A stretch of DNA of 64,000 bases from Methylobacterium phyllostachyos (GCF_900103445.1 NZ_FNHS01000007.1:124001-188000), one strand, 5' to 3'. Positions 1-8,934 are shown, numbered from the stretch's first letter. Notes: generated by a model from the sequence alone, not told the origin. Translations and numbers: made by a program.

Positions 1-1
1 T

Positions 2-1387
2 AACAGTGCCCGCGAGGGCGTGATCCTGGCCCGGAACTGCTGGGACACGCTGCTGTACCGGGACCCCAAGGACGGCACCTACAAGCCGATGCTGGCGACC
101 GCCTGGACCTGGGCGGACGACACGACCCTCGACCTTACGATCCGCGAGGGCGTGGTCTTCCACAACGGCGACCCGCTCGGGCCGGAGGATGTGGCCTTCA
201 CGTTCAACTACGTGCTGACGCCCGAGGCGCGCACCGTCACCCGCCAGAACGTCGACTGGATGAAGTCTGTGGAGGTGACCGGCCCGCACACGGTCCGCAT
301 CCACCTGAAGGCGCCCTTCCCGGCGGCGCTCGAATACCTCGCCGGCCCGACCCCGATCTTCCCGGCCGCCTACTTCAAGAAGGTCGGCCTCGACGGCTTC
401 GCCAAGGCGCCGATCGGCAGCGGCCCGTACAGGATCACCAAGGTCGATAGCGGCCGCGGCGTCAGCATGGAGCGGTTCGACAAGTACTGGCCGGACAGCC
501 CCCTCGGGAAACCGAAGATCGGCAAGCTGCAGTTCCGCGTCATCCCGGACGGCGAGAGCCGGATGGCCGAGCTGATGACCGGCGGCGTCGACTGGATCTG
601 GCGGGTGCCGAGCGACCAGGCCGAGCAACTGCGCGCCGCGCCCAACATCACGGTGCTGAACTCCGAGACGATGCGGGTCGGCTTCCTGCAATTCGACACG
701 CTCGGCCGGGCGAAGGAGAACTCGCCGCTCAAGGACGTGCGCGTCCGGCAGGCGATCTCCTACGCCATCGACCGCAAGGCGATGGTCGACAACCTCGTGC
801 GCGGCGCCTCGCGGGTGATGAACGCGCTGTGTTTCGTCGACCAGTTCGGCTGCACCGACCAGGGGGTGATGCGCTACCCCTACGACCCGGCCAAGGCCAA
901 GGCGCTGCTCAAGGAAGCCGGCTATCCGAACGGGTTCGAGATCGACCTCGGCGCCTACCGCGAGCGGGACTATGCCGAGGCGGTGATCGGGTATCTGGGC
1001 GCCGTCGGCATCAAGGCGCGGCTCAACTATCTGCGCTACGCGGCGTTCCGGGATTCGCTGCGGGCCGGCAAGGTCTCGATCGGCTACCAGACCTGGGGTT
1101 CGTTCTCGGTGCTGGACGTCTCGGCCTTCGACGGGGTGTATTTCCGCGGCGGCGAGGAGGATCTGACCAAGGATCCGCAGGTGATCGCCGACCTGCAGGA
1201 GGGCGACGGCTCGACGGATCCCGAGACGCGCAAGGCCGCCTACGCCAAGGCGCTCCAGCGGATCGCCGCGCAGGCCTATGCCCTGCCGATGTTCTCCTAC
1301 TCGACCAACTACGCCTTCACGTCGGACCTCAATTTCACCGCCCAGCCCGACGAGGTGGCGCGCTTCTACGCGGCGTCGTGGAAGTGA
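2..1387 (+). CDS. Peptide ABC transporter substrate-binding protein (family 5), 5' end outside window
   Basis: Periplasmic solute-binding protein of the DppA/OppA type that would deliver peptides or similar solutes to the permeases encoded downstream. The reading frame is open from base 2, so the true start and signal peptide lie upstream; about 461 residues are visible. Typical family features are present: an early AWTWADD-like stretch, the FHNGDPLGPEDVAFTF block near residue 60, and an RQAISYAIDRKAM block in the middle. It heads a + strand operon with two permeases, an M20 peptidase and a fused ATPase. Substrate cannot be read from sequence; peptides are inferred from the peptidase in the operon. 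An internal GTG at 20 is not a credible start because the homologous region continues upstream. Confidence 0.9.
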   Translation, partial: NSAREGVILARNCWDTLLYRDPKDGTYKPMLATAWTWADDTTLDLTIREGVVFHNGDPLGPEDVAFTFNYVLTPEARTVTRQNVDWMKSVEVTGPHTVRIHLKAPFPAALEYLAGPTPIFPAAYFKKVGLDGFAKAPIGSGPYRITKVDSGRGVSMERFDKYWPDSPLGKPKIGKLQFRVIPDGESRMAELMTGGVDWIWRVPSDQAEQLRAAPNITVLNSETMRVGFLQFDTLGRAKENSPLKDVRVRQAISYAIDRKAMVDNLVRGASRVMNALCFVDQFGCTDQGVMRYPYDPAKAKALLKEAGYPNGFEIDLGAYRERDYAEAVIGYLGAVGIKARLNYLRYAAFRDSLRAGKVSIGYQTWGSFSVLDVSAFDGVYFRGGEEDLTKDPQVIADLQEGDGSTDPETRKAAYAKALQRIAAQAYALPMFSYSTNYAFTSDLNFTAQPDEVARFYAASWK

Positions 1388-1410
1388 GGGTGGTGGCCGT
1401 GGCGCAACGG

Positions 1411-1588
1411 TCCCCCTCCCCCCTCTGCGGGGGAGGGTGGCCCCTGCGTCAGCAGGGGTCGGGAGAGGGGAGCGACGGTGCAGAATGGGGCGTTGGCCTT
1501 CACGAAAGCCGCGCTCTTTCCGGAAGCCGGGTTCCCCTCTCCCGACCCCCTTTGGGGGCCATCCTCCCCCGCAGAGGGGGGAGGGGGT
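1411..1588. repeat. Intergenic imperfect inverted repeat, CCCCTC/GAGGGG family (copy 1 of 4)
   Basis: The gap between the binding protein and the first permease is filled by a large imperfect inverted repeat. A C-rich left arm (about 1412-1474, with a CTCTGCGGGGGAGGGTGG core) pairs with 1531-1588. Related elements with CCCCTTGTGGGGAGG ends lie near 22534, 31321 and 33409. The RNA would fold into a long hairpin inside the operon, which could lower expression of the transporter genes relative to the binding protein. Confidence 0.7.
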
Positions 1589-1626
1589 ACCCGCGCGATC
1601 GTCATCGCCAGGAAGGAGCCTGAGCC

Positions 1627-2544
1627 ATGCTGGCCTTCACGGTTCGGCGCGTGCTGGTCGCCCTGGCGGTGGCCGTCACCGTCTCGGTAGCGAGCTTTCT
1701 GCTCCTCCACCTCTCGGGCGACCTCGCCACCGCCATCGCCGGGCCCGAGGCCACCGGGCCGCAGATCGCGCAGATCCGCCAGGATTACGGACTCGACCAG
1801 CCGCTGCTCACCCAGTTCTTCACCTGGGGCTGGCGGGCCCTGCACCTCGATTTCGGCAACTCCTTCTACTTCCGCGAGCGGGTCATCGATCTGCTCGCAG
1901 CCCGCCTGCCGATCACCCTCTATCTCGGGTTCATCGCGCTCGCCGTCGCGCTGTTCGTGGCCATTCCCCTCGGCGTCATCGCGGCCGTGAAGCGGGACAC
2001 CTGGATCGACCGTACGGCGCTCGCCGTCTCGGTGCTCGGCCAGGCGATGCCGAGCTTCTGGTTCGGCCTGACGCTGATCCTGATCTTTTCCGTCAACCTC
2101 CGCTGGCTGCCGGTCTCGGGCAACGCCAGCTGGAAGAACTTCGTGCTGCCGGCGATCGCGCTCGGCTACTACGCGATGCCGGCCGTGATGCGCCTCACCC
2201 GCAACGGCATGCTGGAGGTGCTGGCCTCCGACTATGTCCGCACCGCCCGCGCCAAGGGGCTGCCGCCCCGAAAAATCCTGGTGCGGCACGCGTTGCGCAA
2301 CGCCGTGATCCCGGTGATTGCGCTCGCGGCGGTGCAGTTCGGCTTCATGCTCGGCGGCTCGATTGTGATCGAGGCGGTGTTCTCGCTCCAAGGCCTCGGG
2401 CAGCTCGCCTGGGAGTCGATCGCCCGCAACGACTTCCCGGTCGTCCAGGCGATCGTGCTGGTTCTGGCCATGATCTACATCGGCCTGACGCTCGCCGCCG
2501 ACCTCTTGAACGCCTTCCTCGACCCGCGCCTGCGCCAGTCGTGA
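1627..2544 (+). CDS. ABC transporter permease, DppB type
   Basis: Integral-membrane subunit of the peptide importer, 305 residues, the usual DppB length. The N-terminus MLAFTVRRVLVALAVAVTVS is the first membrane helix, followed by a periplasmic domain with a GLDQPLLTQF-like stretch typical of DppB and then five further helices. The coupling (EAA) loop is around residues 200-225 (DYVRTARAKGLPPRKILVRH). The start is supported by AAGGAG eight bases upstream. It is followed after 10 bases by the DppC-type partner. It would heterodimerise with that partner and be driven by the ATPase at 4966. Confidence 0.93.
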   Translation: MLAFTVRRVLVALAVAVTVSVASFLLLHLSGDLATAIAGPEATGPQIAQIRQDYGLDQPLLTQFFTWGWRALHLDFGNSFYFRERVIDLLAARLPITLYLGFIALAVALFVAIPLGVIAAVKRDTWIDRTALAVSVLGQAMPSFWFGLTLILIFSVNLRWLPVSGNASWKNFVLPAIALGYYAMPAVMRLTRNGMLEVLASDYVRTARAKGLPPRKILVRHALRNAVIPVIALAAVQFGFMLGGSIVIEAVFSLQGLGQLAWESIARNDFPVVQAIVLVLAMIYIGLTLAADLLNAFLDPRLRQS

Positions 2545-2554
2545 GGATCCGCCG

Positions 2555-3490
2555 ATGAGCCTCCCCCCCGACACGGCGGCGCTCGCCGCCCCAGCCCTGC
2601 CGCCGGACGTGCCGATCGCCCTCGCGCCGGTGCCGTCCCCCACCCGGCTGATCCTGCGGCGGGGCCTGCGCCATACCGGCTTCCTGATCGGGGCCGGGAT
2701 CCTCGGGCTGATCGTGCTGGCGGCCCTCGCCGCCCCGCTCATCGCGCCGCACGACCCCTACGCGCAGGACGTGTCCCGCCGCCTGATCCCGCCGATCTGG
2801 CAGGCCAAGGGCACCTGGGACCACGTGCTCGGCACCGACAAGCTCGGCCGCGACTACCTGAGCCGCCTGCTCTACGGCGGCCAGATCTCGCTGCTGATCG
2901 GGATCTCGGCGGCGCTGATCTCCGGGCTGATCGGCACGACGCTCGGCCTGTGCGCCGGCTATTTCGGCGGCTGGGTCGATTCGGTGGTGAGCTACATCGT
3001 CACCACGCGCCTTGCCATGCCGGTGGTGCTGGTGGCGCTCGCCATGGCGGCGCTGGTCGGCGGCTCCTTGAAGGTGGTGGTGCTGGTGCTGGGCTTCCTG
3101 CTGTGGGACCGCTTCGCCGTGGTGACCCGGGCCGCAACCCAGCAGATCCGCAACCAGGATTTCGTCTCGGCCGCCCGCGCCGCCGGGCTCACGGACCTGC
3201 GGATCATCGGCCAGGAGATCCTGCCCAACATCATGAACGCGCTGATCGTCGTGGCGACCCTGGAGATGGCCCACGCGATCCTGCTGGAGGCCGCCCTGTC
3301 GTTCCTCGGCCTCGGCGTGCAGCCGCCTCTGCCCTCCTGGGGCCTGATGATCGCCGAGGGCAAGCAGTACATGTTCTTCCAGCCCTGGGTGATCACCATC
3401 CCGGGCGTGGCGCTCCTCCTCCTCGTGCTGGCGATCAATCTTTTGGGCGACGGCCTGCGCGACATCACGGCGCCCGAGGCGCGCCACTGA
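2555..3490 (+). CDS. ABC transporter permease, DppC type
   Basis: Second membrane subunit of the importer, 311 residues. A Pro/Ala-rich cytoplasmic N-terminus of about 35 residues precedes the first helix (FLIGAGILGLIVLAALAAPL). The DppC hallmark stretch HDPYAQDV and HVLGTDKLGRDYLSRLLYGG follow, then the transmembrane domain with an EAA loop (FVSAARAAGLTDLRIIGQEI) and a C-terminal NLLGDGLRDITAPEAR. GAGG upstream of the ATG supports the start. It is adjacent to the DppB gene and 50 bases before the peptidase gene. Confidence 0.93.
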   Translation: MSLPPDTAALAAPALPPDVPIALAPVPSPTRLILRRGLRHTGFLIGAGILGLIVLAALAAPLIAPHDPYAQDVSRRLIPPIWQAKGTWDHVLGTDKLGRDYLSRLLYGGQISLLIGISAALISGLIGTTLGLCAGYFGGWVDSVVSYIVTTRLAMPVVLVALAMAALVGGSLKVVVLVLGFLLWDRFAVVTRAATQQIRNQDFVSAARAAGLTDLRIIGQEILPNIMNALIVVATLEMAHAILLEAALSFLGLGVQPPLPSWGLMIAEGKQYMFFQPWVITIPGVALLLLVLAINLLGDGLRDITAPEARH

Positions 3491-3520
3491 CGCGCCCGCC
3501 CAGCCGGCCCAGCACCAGAA

Positions 3521-3536
3521 TGTTTCACGGGAAACA
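3521..3536. promoter_or_regulatory. parS-like centromere site (15 of 16 bases)
   Basis: The 16-mer TGTTTCACGGGAAACA matches the widely conserved ParB-binding parS sequence TGTTTCACGTGAAACA at 15 of 16 positions. It lies between the DppC permease stop and the peptidase start. Only one base of the palindrome is broken. No parA or parB gene is in the window, so binding is unproven. No second comparable site was seen in the window. Confidence 0.55.
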
Positions 3537-3540
3537 CACC

Positions 3541-4962
3541 ATGACGCGAGACGCCGCCATCGCGCGCGCCACCGAGGCCTTCGATTCAGGTGCGTTCCTC
3601 GCGCTCCTACGGGAGGCGGTGGCGATGCCCACCGAGAGCCAGGCCCCCGACCAGGAGGCGGCGCTCCGCGCCTACCTCGACAGCTTCATCGCGCCGCTGG
3701 TCAGCCGGCTCGGATTTGAAACTCCAAAAATCTTCCCGAACCCGGACGGGGTGCATGGCCCGTTCCTGATCGCCGAGCGGCACGAGGGCGCCGACCTGCC
3801 GACCGTGCTGATCTACGGCCACGGCGACACGGTGCGGGGCTACCCCGAGCAGTGGCGCGAGGGCCTCGGCCCCTGGGAGATCGTGGTCGAGGGCGACCGC
3901 TGGTACGGGCGCGGCACCGCCGACAACAAGGGCCAGCACGTCCTCAACCTCGCCGCCCTGGAGCAGGTGATCGCAGCGCGCGAGGGTCATCTCGGTTTCA
4001 ACGTGAAGCTGCTGATCGAGATGGGCGAGGAATCCGGCTCCCCGGGCCTGCGGCCGTTCTGCCGGGCGCAGGCCGAGGCCCTGCGGTCCGACGTGCTGAT
4101 CGCCTCGGACGGCCCCCGCCTCAACGGCGAGCGCCCGACCCTCTTCCTGGGCTCCCGCGGCGCCTACAATTTCGAGCTGAGCCTCAACCTGCGGGAGGGC
4201 CCGCACCATTCCGGCAACTGGGGCGGCCTGCTACGCAACCCCGGCACGGTGCTGGCCTCGGCGATCGCCTCGATGGTCGATGCCCGCGGCAGCATCCTGG
4301 TGGACGCCCTGCGGCCGCCGCCGATCCCCGAGGGCGTGCGCGCGGCGCTTGCCGATATCCGCGTCGGCGAGGACCCGACCGCGCCGAAGATCGATGCCGA
4401 CTGGGGCGAGCCGGGCCTCACCCCAGCCGAGCGGGTCTTCGCCTGGAACACCCTGGAGGTGCTGGCCTTCAAGACCGGCGATCCCGACGGCCCGCTCAAC
4501 GCCGTGCCGCCCCACGCCAAGGCGACCCTGCAGCTGCGCTTCGTGGTCGGCACCGACTGGCAGAACCTGATCCAGAACGTGCGCGCCCATCTCGACGCGC
4601 ACGGTTTCCCGATGATCGAGGTCCGTCCGGCCCGCGCCGCCGAGGTTTTTCAGGCGACCCGGCTGCCGGTTGAAGACCCCTGGGTGGAGTGGGCGCTGGA
4701 GTCGATCGAGGCGAGCTCCGGCAAAAAACCGGCGCTGCTGCCCAATCTCGGCGGCTCGCTGCCGAACGACGCCTTCTCGGAAATCTTAGGCCTGCCGACC
4801 CTCTGGGTGCCGCATTCCTACCCGGCCTGCCGCCAGCACGGGCCCGACGAGCACATGCTGGCCTCCGGCACCCGCGAGGGCCTGGCGATCATGGCCGGCC
4901 TGTTCTGGGATCTGGCCGAAGCCGGACCCGACATCCTCCGTCGCCGCACCGCGAGGGCCTGA
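3541..4962 (+). CDS. M20 family metallopeptidase
   Basis: Cytoplasmic zinc-dependent peptidase or amidohydrolase of the ArgE/DapE/CPG2 superfamily, 473 residues. Metal-binding motifs are intact: GHGDTV near residue 95, RGTADNKG near 126 (bridging Asp), GEESGSPG near 163 (catalytic and metal Glu pair), a DGP Asp near 187 and a C-terminal His in HGPDEHM. The dimerisation domain begins at about residue 200 (RGAYNFELSL). ATG 3541 is chosen because GGGAA sits before it; an in-frame ATG at 3520 would make part of the parS-like site coding. Its place inside a peptide-transporter operon suggests that it cleaves imported di- or oligopeptides, which is inference. Confidence 0.9.
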   Translation: MTRDAAIARATEAFDSGAFLALLREAVAMPTESQAPDQEAALRAYLDSFIAPLVSRLGFETPKIFPNPDGVHGPFLIAERHEGADLPTVLIYGHGDTVRGYPEQWREGLGPWEIVVEGDRWYGRGTADNKGQHVLNLAALEQVIAAREGHLGFNVKLLIEMGEESGSPGLRPFCRAQAEALRSDVLIASDGPRLNGERPTLFLGSRGAYNFELSLNLREGPHHSGNWGGLLRNPGTVLASAIASMVDARGSILVDALRPPPIPEGVRAALADIRVGEDPTAPKIDADWGEPGLTPAERVFAWNTLEVLAFKTGDPDGPLNAVPPHAKATLQLRFVVGTDWQNLIQNVRAHLDAHGFPMIEVRPARAAEVFQATRLPVEDPWVEWALESIEASSGKKPALLPNLGGSLPNDAFSEILGLPTLWVPHSYPACRQHGPDEHMLASGTREGLAIMAGLFWDLAEAGPDILRRRTARA

Positions 4963-4965
4963 ACC

Positions 4966-6570
4966 ATGAGCGAGCCGGTCGTCCGCATCCGCGATCTGAC
5001 GATCGCGCTCCCCAAGGGCGCCGACCGGCCGCACGCGGTCGAGAGCCTGAACCTCGACCTTGAGGCCGGAAAGATCCTCTGCGTGGTCGGGGAATCGGGC
5101 TCGGGCAAGTCGATGAGCGCCTACGCGCTGACCGGCCTCCTGCCCCGGGCGCTGAAGCCGACTTCCGGCACGATCCTGTTCGAGGGCCGGGACCTCCTGA
5201 CCCTCGACGAGCCCGCGTGGCGCCGCTTGCGCGGCCGGCGCATCGCCATGGTGTTCCAGGAGCCGATGACAGCGCTGAACCCGGTGATGCGGATCGGCGA
5301 TCAGATCGCCGAGATGTTCGAGGCACACAACCTGCTCACCCGCAGCGAGCGCTGGACCCGGGCGGTGGCGCTGGCCACGGAGGTCGGCCTGCCGAACCCC
5401 GAGGAAGCGGTGCGGGCCTACCCGCACCAGCTCTCCGGCGGACAGCGGCAGCGGGCGATGATCGCCATGGCGCTGGCGCTGGAGCCCTCGGTGCTGGTCG
5501 CCGACGAGCCGACCACGGCGCTCGACGTCACCACCCAGGCCCAGATCCTCCGGCTGATCCGCGACCTGCAGCAGAAGCGCGGGATGAGCGTCCTGTTCAT
5601 CACCCACGATTTCGGCGTGGTGGCGGAGATCGCCGACCACGTGGCGGTGCTCCAGCGCGGCCGGCTCGTGGAATCCGGTACGGCCGAGGCCGTGCTGCGC
5701 AACCCGCAGGCGCCCTACACCCGGGCGCTCCTCGCCGCCGTCCCGAGCCTGACGCCGCCGGCGCGCCCAGCCCCGGCGGCGGCCCCAATCGCCCTGTCGG
5801 TGGCCGGCCTGTCGAAGACCTACGCAGGACGCTCCGGCCTGTTCGGCAAGCCGCGGGTGGTGGCGGCGGTCAGGCAAGTCTCCTTCGACGTGCGCCGCGG
5901 CGAGACCCTGGGGATCGTGGGCGAATCCGGCTCCGGCAAATCGACCACGGCGCGGCTGGCGATCCGTCTGATCGAGCCCGACGGCGGCACGGTCCGGCTC
6001 GGCGACCTCGACTACACGGCGCTGAAGAGCGGCGCCCTGCGCGACAAGCGCAGCCGCATCCAGATGATCTTTCAGGATCCGTTCGCCTCGCTCAATCCCC
6101 GGCGCACCGTGGAGCAGATCATCACGGCGGGGCCGATCGCCCATGGGGTCCCGGCCGCCGAGGCGCGGGAACGGGCGCGCAGCCTCCTCGACCTCGTCGG
6201 CCTCGATCCGAAGGCCGCCGCCCGTTACCCGAACGCGTTCTCGGGCGGTCAGCGCCAGCGCATCGGCATCGCTCGCGCGCTCGCCATGGAGCCGGACGTG
6301 CTGGTGGCCGACGAGGCGGTGTCGGCGCTCGACGTCTCGGTCCAGCGGCAGGTGCTGGACCTGCTGGAGGATCTGAAGCAGAGGTTGTCCCTGGCGATGC
6401 TGTTCATCACCCACGATCTGCGGGTGGCCGCCACGATCTGCGACCGGATCGCCGTGATGCACCGGGGCGCCATCGTGGAGATGCGGGGCACCGCCGACCT
6501 GTTTGCGGCGCCCGAGCACGCCTACACGCGCAGTCTCCTGGCGGCGGTGCCGGGTGCGCATGCGTCCTAA
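4966..6570 (+). CDS. Peptide ABC transporter ATPase, two fused nucleotide-binding domains (DppD-DppF)
   Basis: Energises the importer encoded upstream. The 534-residue chain holds two complete ABC domains. Domain 1 has Walker A GESGSGKS at residues 42-49 and signature LSGGQRQR near 155. Domain 2 has Walker A GESGSGKS near 321 and signature FSGGQRQR near 425. Each is followed by an oligopeptide C-terminal extension ([22 protein letters not shown]). Fused DppD-DppF chains are common in alphaproteobacteria; the second peptide operon in this window uses separate subunits. The gene starts three bases after the peptidase stop with GAGGG upstream, so co-translation is likely. Confidence 0.94.
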   Translation: MSEPVVRIRDLTIALPKGADRPHAVESLNLDLEAGKILCVVGESGSGKSMSAYALTGLLPRALKPTSGTILFEGRDLLTLDEPAWRRLRGRRIAMVFQEPMTALNPVMRIGDQIAEMFEAHNLLTRSERWTRAVALATEVGLPNPEEAVRAYPHQLSGGQRQRAMIAMALALEPSVLVADEPTTALDVTTQAQILRLIRDLQQKRGMSVLFITHDFGVVAEIADHVAVLQRGRLVESGTAEAVLRNPQAPYTRALLAAVPSLTPPARPAPAAAPIALSVAGLSKTYAGRSGLFGKPRVVAAVRQVSFDVRRGETLGIVGESGSGKSTTARLAIRLIEPDGGTVRLGDLDYTALKSGALRDKRSRIQMIFQDPFASLNPRRTVEQIITAGPIAHGVPAAEARERARSLLDLVGLDPKAAARYPNAFSGGQRQRIGIARALAMEPDVLVADEAVSALDVSVQRQVLDLLEDLKQRLSLAMLFITHDLRVAATICDRIAVMHRGAIVEMRGTADLFAAPEHAYTRSLLAAVPGAHAS

Positions 6571-6759
6571 CGGCCTCCGCGGCTGGAGGCGGACGGATGT
6601 TGGGACGCTGGGACAAGTTTTTTGGACAGAGCTGCCCTGTCGCAGGGCGGTCGTTTCGGTAGAGTAGCGCCGTGTCGAGGGTCGAGCGCCCCGGCGGACC
6701 ACGGCCGAAACCGCTATCCGTCCACGCTCGCACCTCGGATGCGGACGGGATGATGCAGC

Positions 6760-7059
6760 GTGTCGACCTCAGACAAGCCCAACGATATCCGGCGAATCGC
6801 TAAGCGCTCCGTGCCGACGGCGCCCCCCGGGCTTCGTCGCGGGTCCGAGAAACGGGACGCCCGCTGGATCGGCCCGGCTTATCGCACGGCAGCGCCGCCC
6901 GGCGTGGAGCAAGCGGCCGTGGTGCCGGCGGGCCAGGTCATCAAGCTGAGCTGGGCCGACACGTTCGGCCGGCCCGCCCGTCCGGATTTCGGGCTGGCGT
7001 TCCGCTCCGCTCCGATCAGCGCGCAGGTGCTGCCGTTCCGGGACCGCGCAAGCCGATAA
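6760..7059 (+). CDS. Doubtful small hypothetical protein
   Basis: A 99-codon frame starting with GTG, rich in Arg, Pro and Ala, with no recognisable domain, signal peptide or membrane segment. Upstream of the GTG there is no clear ribosome-binding site. An overlapping frame on the other strand has a similar length, so this may be an open frame by GC bias alone. It is listed because the stretch 6571-7084 otherwise contains no gene. Nothing suggests a function. Confidence 0.25.
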   Translation: MSTSDKPNDIRRIAKRSVPTAPPGLRRGSEKRDARWIGPAYRTAAPPGVEQAAVVPAGQVIKLSWADTFGRPARPDFGLAFRSAPISAQVLPFRDRASR

Positions 7060-7084
7060 GGCCCAGCGGACCGCGCGGCGGCGA

Positions 7085-7534
7085 TCAGCCGTTCGTTCCG
7101 GTCCGGCGCTGATCGATCCGGCCACCGGGGACACCGAGTCCGATCGCCTTCGCGAGCGCCGAGCGCTGCGCGGCGTAACCGGGGGCCGTCATCGGGTAAT
7201 CCTCCGGCAGGCCGTAGCGCTCGCGGTACAACTCGGGCGTCAGGCCGTGAGCGGTGAGGTGGCGCTTCAGCGTCTTGTACGACCGCCCGTCGATGAAGCT
7301 GATGATGCCGTCCTGCTGGACCGACTTGCGGATCTGTGCGGGCGTCGGCTGTTCGACCGGCGGCGGTGCCTCGACGGCGGGCTTGCCGCCAAGGTTGTTC
7401 AGTGCCGCGTGCACACCCGCCATCAAATCGGGCAGCGTGGTCGGCGGGACAGAGTTGTTCGAGACGTAGGCCGCGACGATCTCGGCAGCCAGCTTGATGC
7501 GCTCAAGAGCGCGCTCTGGATTTTGTTCGGGCAC
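7085..7534 (-). CDS. MucR/Ros family transcriptional regulator lacking the zinc-finger cysteines
   Basis: DNA-binding regulator of the MucR/Ros family, 149 residues from a GTG at 7534. The conserved N-terminal segment (ERIKLAAEIVAAYVSNNSVP, then a PDLMAGVHAALNNLG helix) and the C-terminal block DGRSYKTLKRHLTAHGLTP, YRERYGLPEDYPMTAPGYA are clear. In classical members a Cys pair precedes the LKRHL block; here that stretch reads GIISFIDGRS and has no cysteine. Some Mesorhizobium relatives are known to fold without zinc, so it may still be functional. The start is uncertain: no good ribosome-binding site precedes 7534, and the frame is open to 7684. Such proteins control exopolysaccharide, motility and other surface traits in related bacteria. 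Confidence 0.8.
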   Translation of the reverse strand: MPEQNPERALERIKLAAEIVAAYVSNNSVPPTTLPDLMAGVHAALNNLGGKPAVEAPPPVEQPTPAQIRKSVQQDGIISFIDGRSYKTLKRHLTAHGLTPELYRERYGLPEDYPMTAPGYAAQRSALAKAIGLGVPGGRIDQRRTGTNG

Positions 7535-7983
7535 GGGGCGAGTCCACTCAAAGCTTTCGTGGGTGACGTCGACAGTTCCAAAAGCAAAAACTCGGGATGT
7601 GTCAAGATGCTCTTGACCGACGTCCGGCCTCGGAAAGCGCATTTTGATGCGAGCCGGCTGGGACCCGGTATCGAACAGAAGCATTCATCTGCGTCCGGGC
7701 ACCGATCTGTGGATATCTACAGGCCTAAAACCGGCGATGGATCGGAAACGCCCCGTCACAGGACGGAATGATCGTTCTGTACGCTGCGAGACCGTTCCCA
7801 ACGCCATTCAATTGGGGATTGCGCGGCGGAGAGTCGTGCGCCGGCACGCAGGGCGGCGCGGCCGGCGCACGACTCTCCGCCGCGGATCGCGTGTTCAAGG
7901 CGCGCGAGCGGCAGGGCATCGCCGCGGCCCTGCCGAGGATGTCGGGCACGTCGGCGTTGATCTCCTGTCCGTACCGGGTCCGC
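7535..7983. other. Gene-free stretch between MucR-like gene and ABC permease
   Basis: About 450 bases without a convincing gene. It contains the perfect 23-bp inverted repeat described separately (7823-7883) and presumably the promoter of the MucR-like gene. If that protein starts further upstream (open frame to 7684), part of this stretch would be coding. Nothing else was recognised. Confidence 0.5.
7823..7883. repeat. Perfect 23-bp inverted repeat with 15-base loop
   Basis: Bases 7823-7845 are the exact reverse complement of 7861-7883 (arms begin GCGGCGGAGAGTCGTG), separated by a 15-base loop. The arms are perfect over 23 bp, far beyond chance. No T-tract follows on either strand, so it is not a canonical Rho-independent terminator. 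It lies 100 bases after the 3' end of the NitT/TauT operon and about 290 bases upstream of the MucR-like gene. Confidence 0.9.
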
Positions 7984-8934
7984 TCAGGCCTGCATGCCCC
8001 AGCGGCGGACGGTCCTGGTTTCGAGGGTCTGAAAGATCAGGTTCTCGACCACCAGACCGATCAGGATCACGGTCAGAAGCCCCGCGAACACGTTGGGGAT
8101 GTCGAGCATGTTCTTGTTCTCGAAGATGAACCAGCCCAATCCCCCCGAGCCGGACGACACCCCGAAGACCAACTCGGCCGCGATCAGCGTGCGCCACGCG
8201 AAGGCCCAGCCCACCTTCAGGCCGGTCAGGATCGCCGGGAACGCGGCCGGGATCAGGATCTTCCCGATCAGACGCGGACCCGACAGGCCGTAATTGCGCC
8301 CGACCATCGTCAGCGTTCGGCTCACCGACAGGAAGCCCGAATGCGTGTTGAGCGCGATCGCCCAAGTCACGGAGTGCACCAGAACGAAGATCAAGCTGCC
8401 GTTGCCCAGCCCGAACCAGATCAGCGCCAGTGGCAGCAGCGCGATCGCCGGTAGCGGGTTGAACATCGCGGTCAGCGTCTCCAGCACGTCCGTGCCCACC
8501 CGGGTGGCGATGGCGAGCCCCGTCAGCAGGCTCGCCAGGGCAACGCCGGCGGCGTAGCCCATCAGCAGCACCTTGAGCGAAGACCACGCCCGCGCCGGCA
8601 GCGTGCCGTCCGCGATGCCGCGGAAGAACGCCTCCACGGTGGCCGAGAAGGTCGGGAACAGGAGGTCGTTGTCGAGGTAGCGCCCGTAGGCCTCCCAGAT
8701 CCCCGCCAGCACGGCCAGGATCACCAGCTTGCGCAGCCAGCTCTGGTTGTAGAGCCGCTCGAAGAGCGACAGCGGCTTCTCCACCACCGGCGCGGCCGCC
8801 CCGCTCCGCGCCGGCCCGAGCTCGTGCACGATCTCGGGCCGCGCCGCCACGGGCGGGCGGGCTGGGGCGGTGGGCGCGGGCGGCGCGGCGGCCGGTGGGA
8901 CGGGGATTGGGGCGGCGAGGGGGGCGCTAGACAT
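7984..8934 (-). CDS. ABC transporter permease, NitT/TauT type
   Basis: Membrane subunit of a nitrate/sulfonate/taurine-type importer, 316 residues. A Pro/Ala-rich cytoplasmic tail of roughly 60 residues precedes six membrane helices. The EAA coupling loop is around TLIAAELVFGVSSGSGGLGW, a typical NitT/TauT sequence. ATG 8934 is preferred over a longer upstream frame because it overlaps the ATPase stop by eight bases (ATGTCTAG), indicating translational coupling. No periplasmic binding protein gene accompanies the pair, so the substrate is unknown. Confidence 0.9.
   Translation of the reverse strand: MSSAPLAAPIPVPPAAAPPAPTAPARPPVAARPEIVHELGPARSGAAAPVVEKPLSLFERLYNQSWLRKLVILAVLAGIWEAYGRYLDNDLLFPTFSATVEAFFRGIADGTLPARAWSSLKVLLMGYAAGVALASLLTGLAIATRVGTDVLETLTAMFNPLPAIALLPLALIWFGLGNGSLIFVLVHSVTWAIALNTHSGFLSVSRTLTMVGRNYGLSGPRLIGKILIPAAFPAILTGLKVGWAFAWRTLIAAELVFGVSSGSGGLGWFIFENKNMLDIPNVFAGLLTVILIGLVVENLIFQTLETRTVRRWGMQA

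Noticed and set aside
6627..6645. Short hairpin GCCCTG-TCG-CAGGGC after the fused ATPase as a terminator
   Set aside because: Six-base stem without a following T-tract; too weak to call.
4786..6702. A 638-codon open frame opposite the fused ATPase
   Set aside because: Shadow of the ATPase in a high-GC genome: no domains, extreme Arg/Gly/His content, while the + strand encodes two intact ABC domains.
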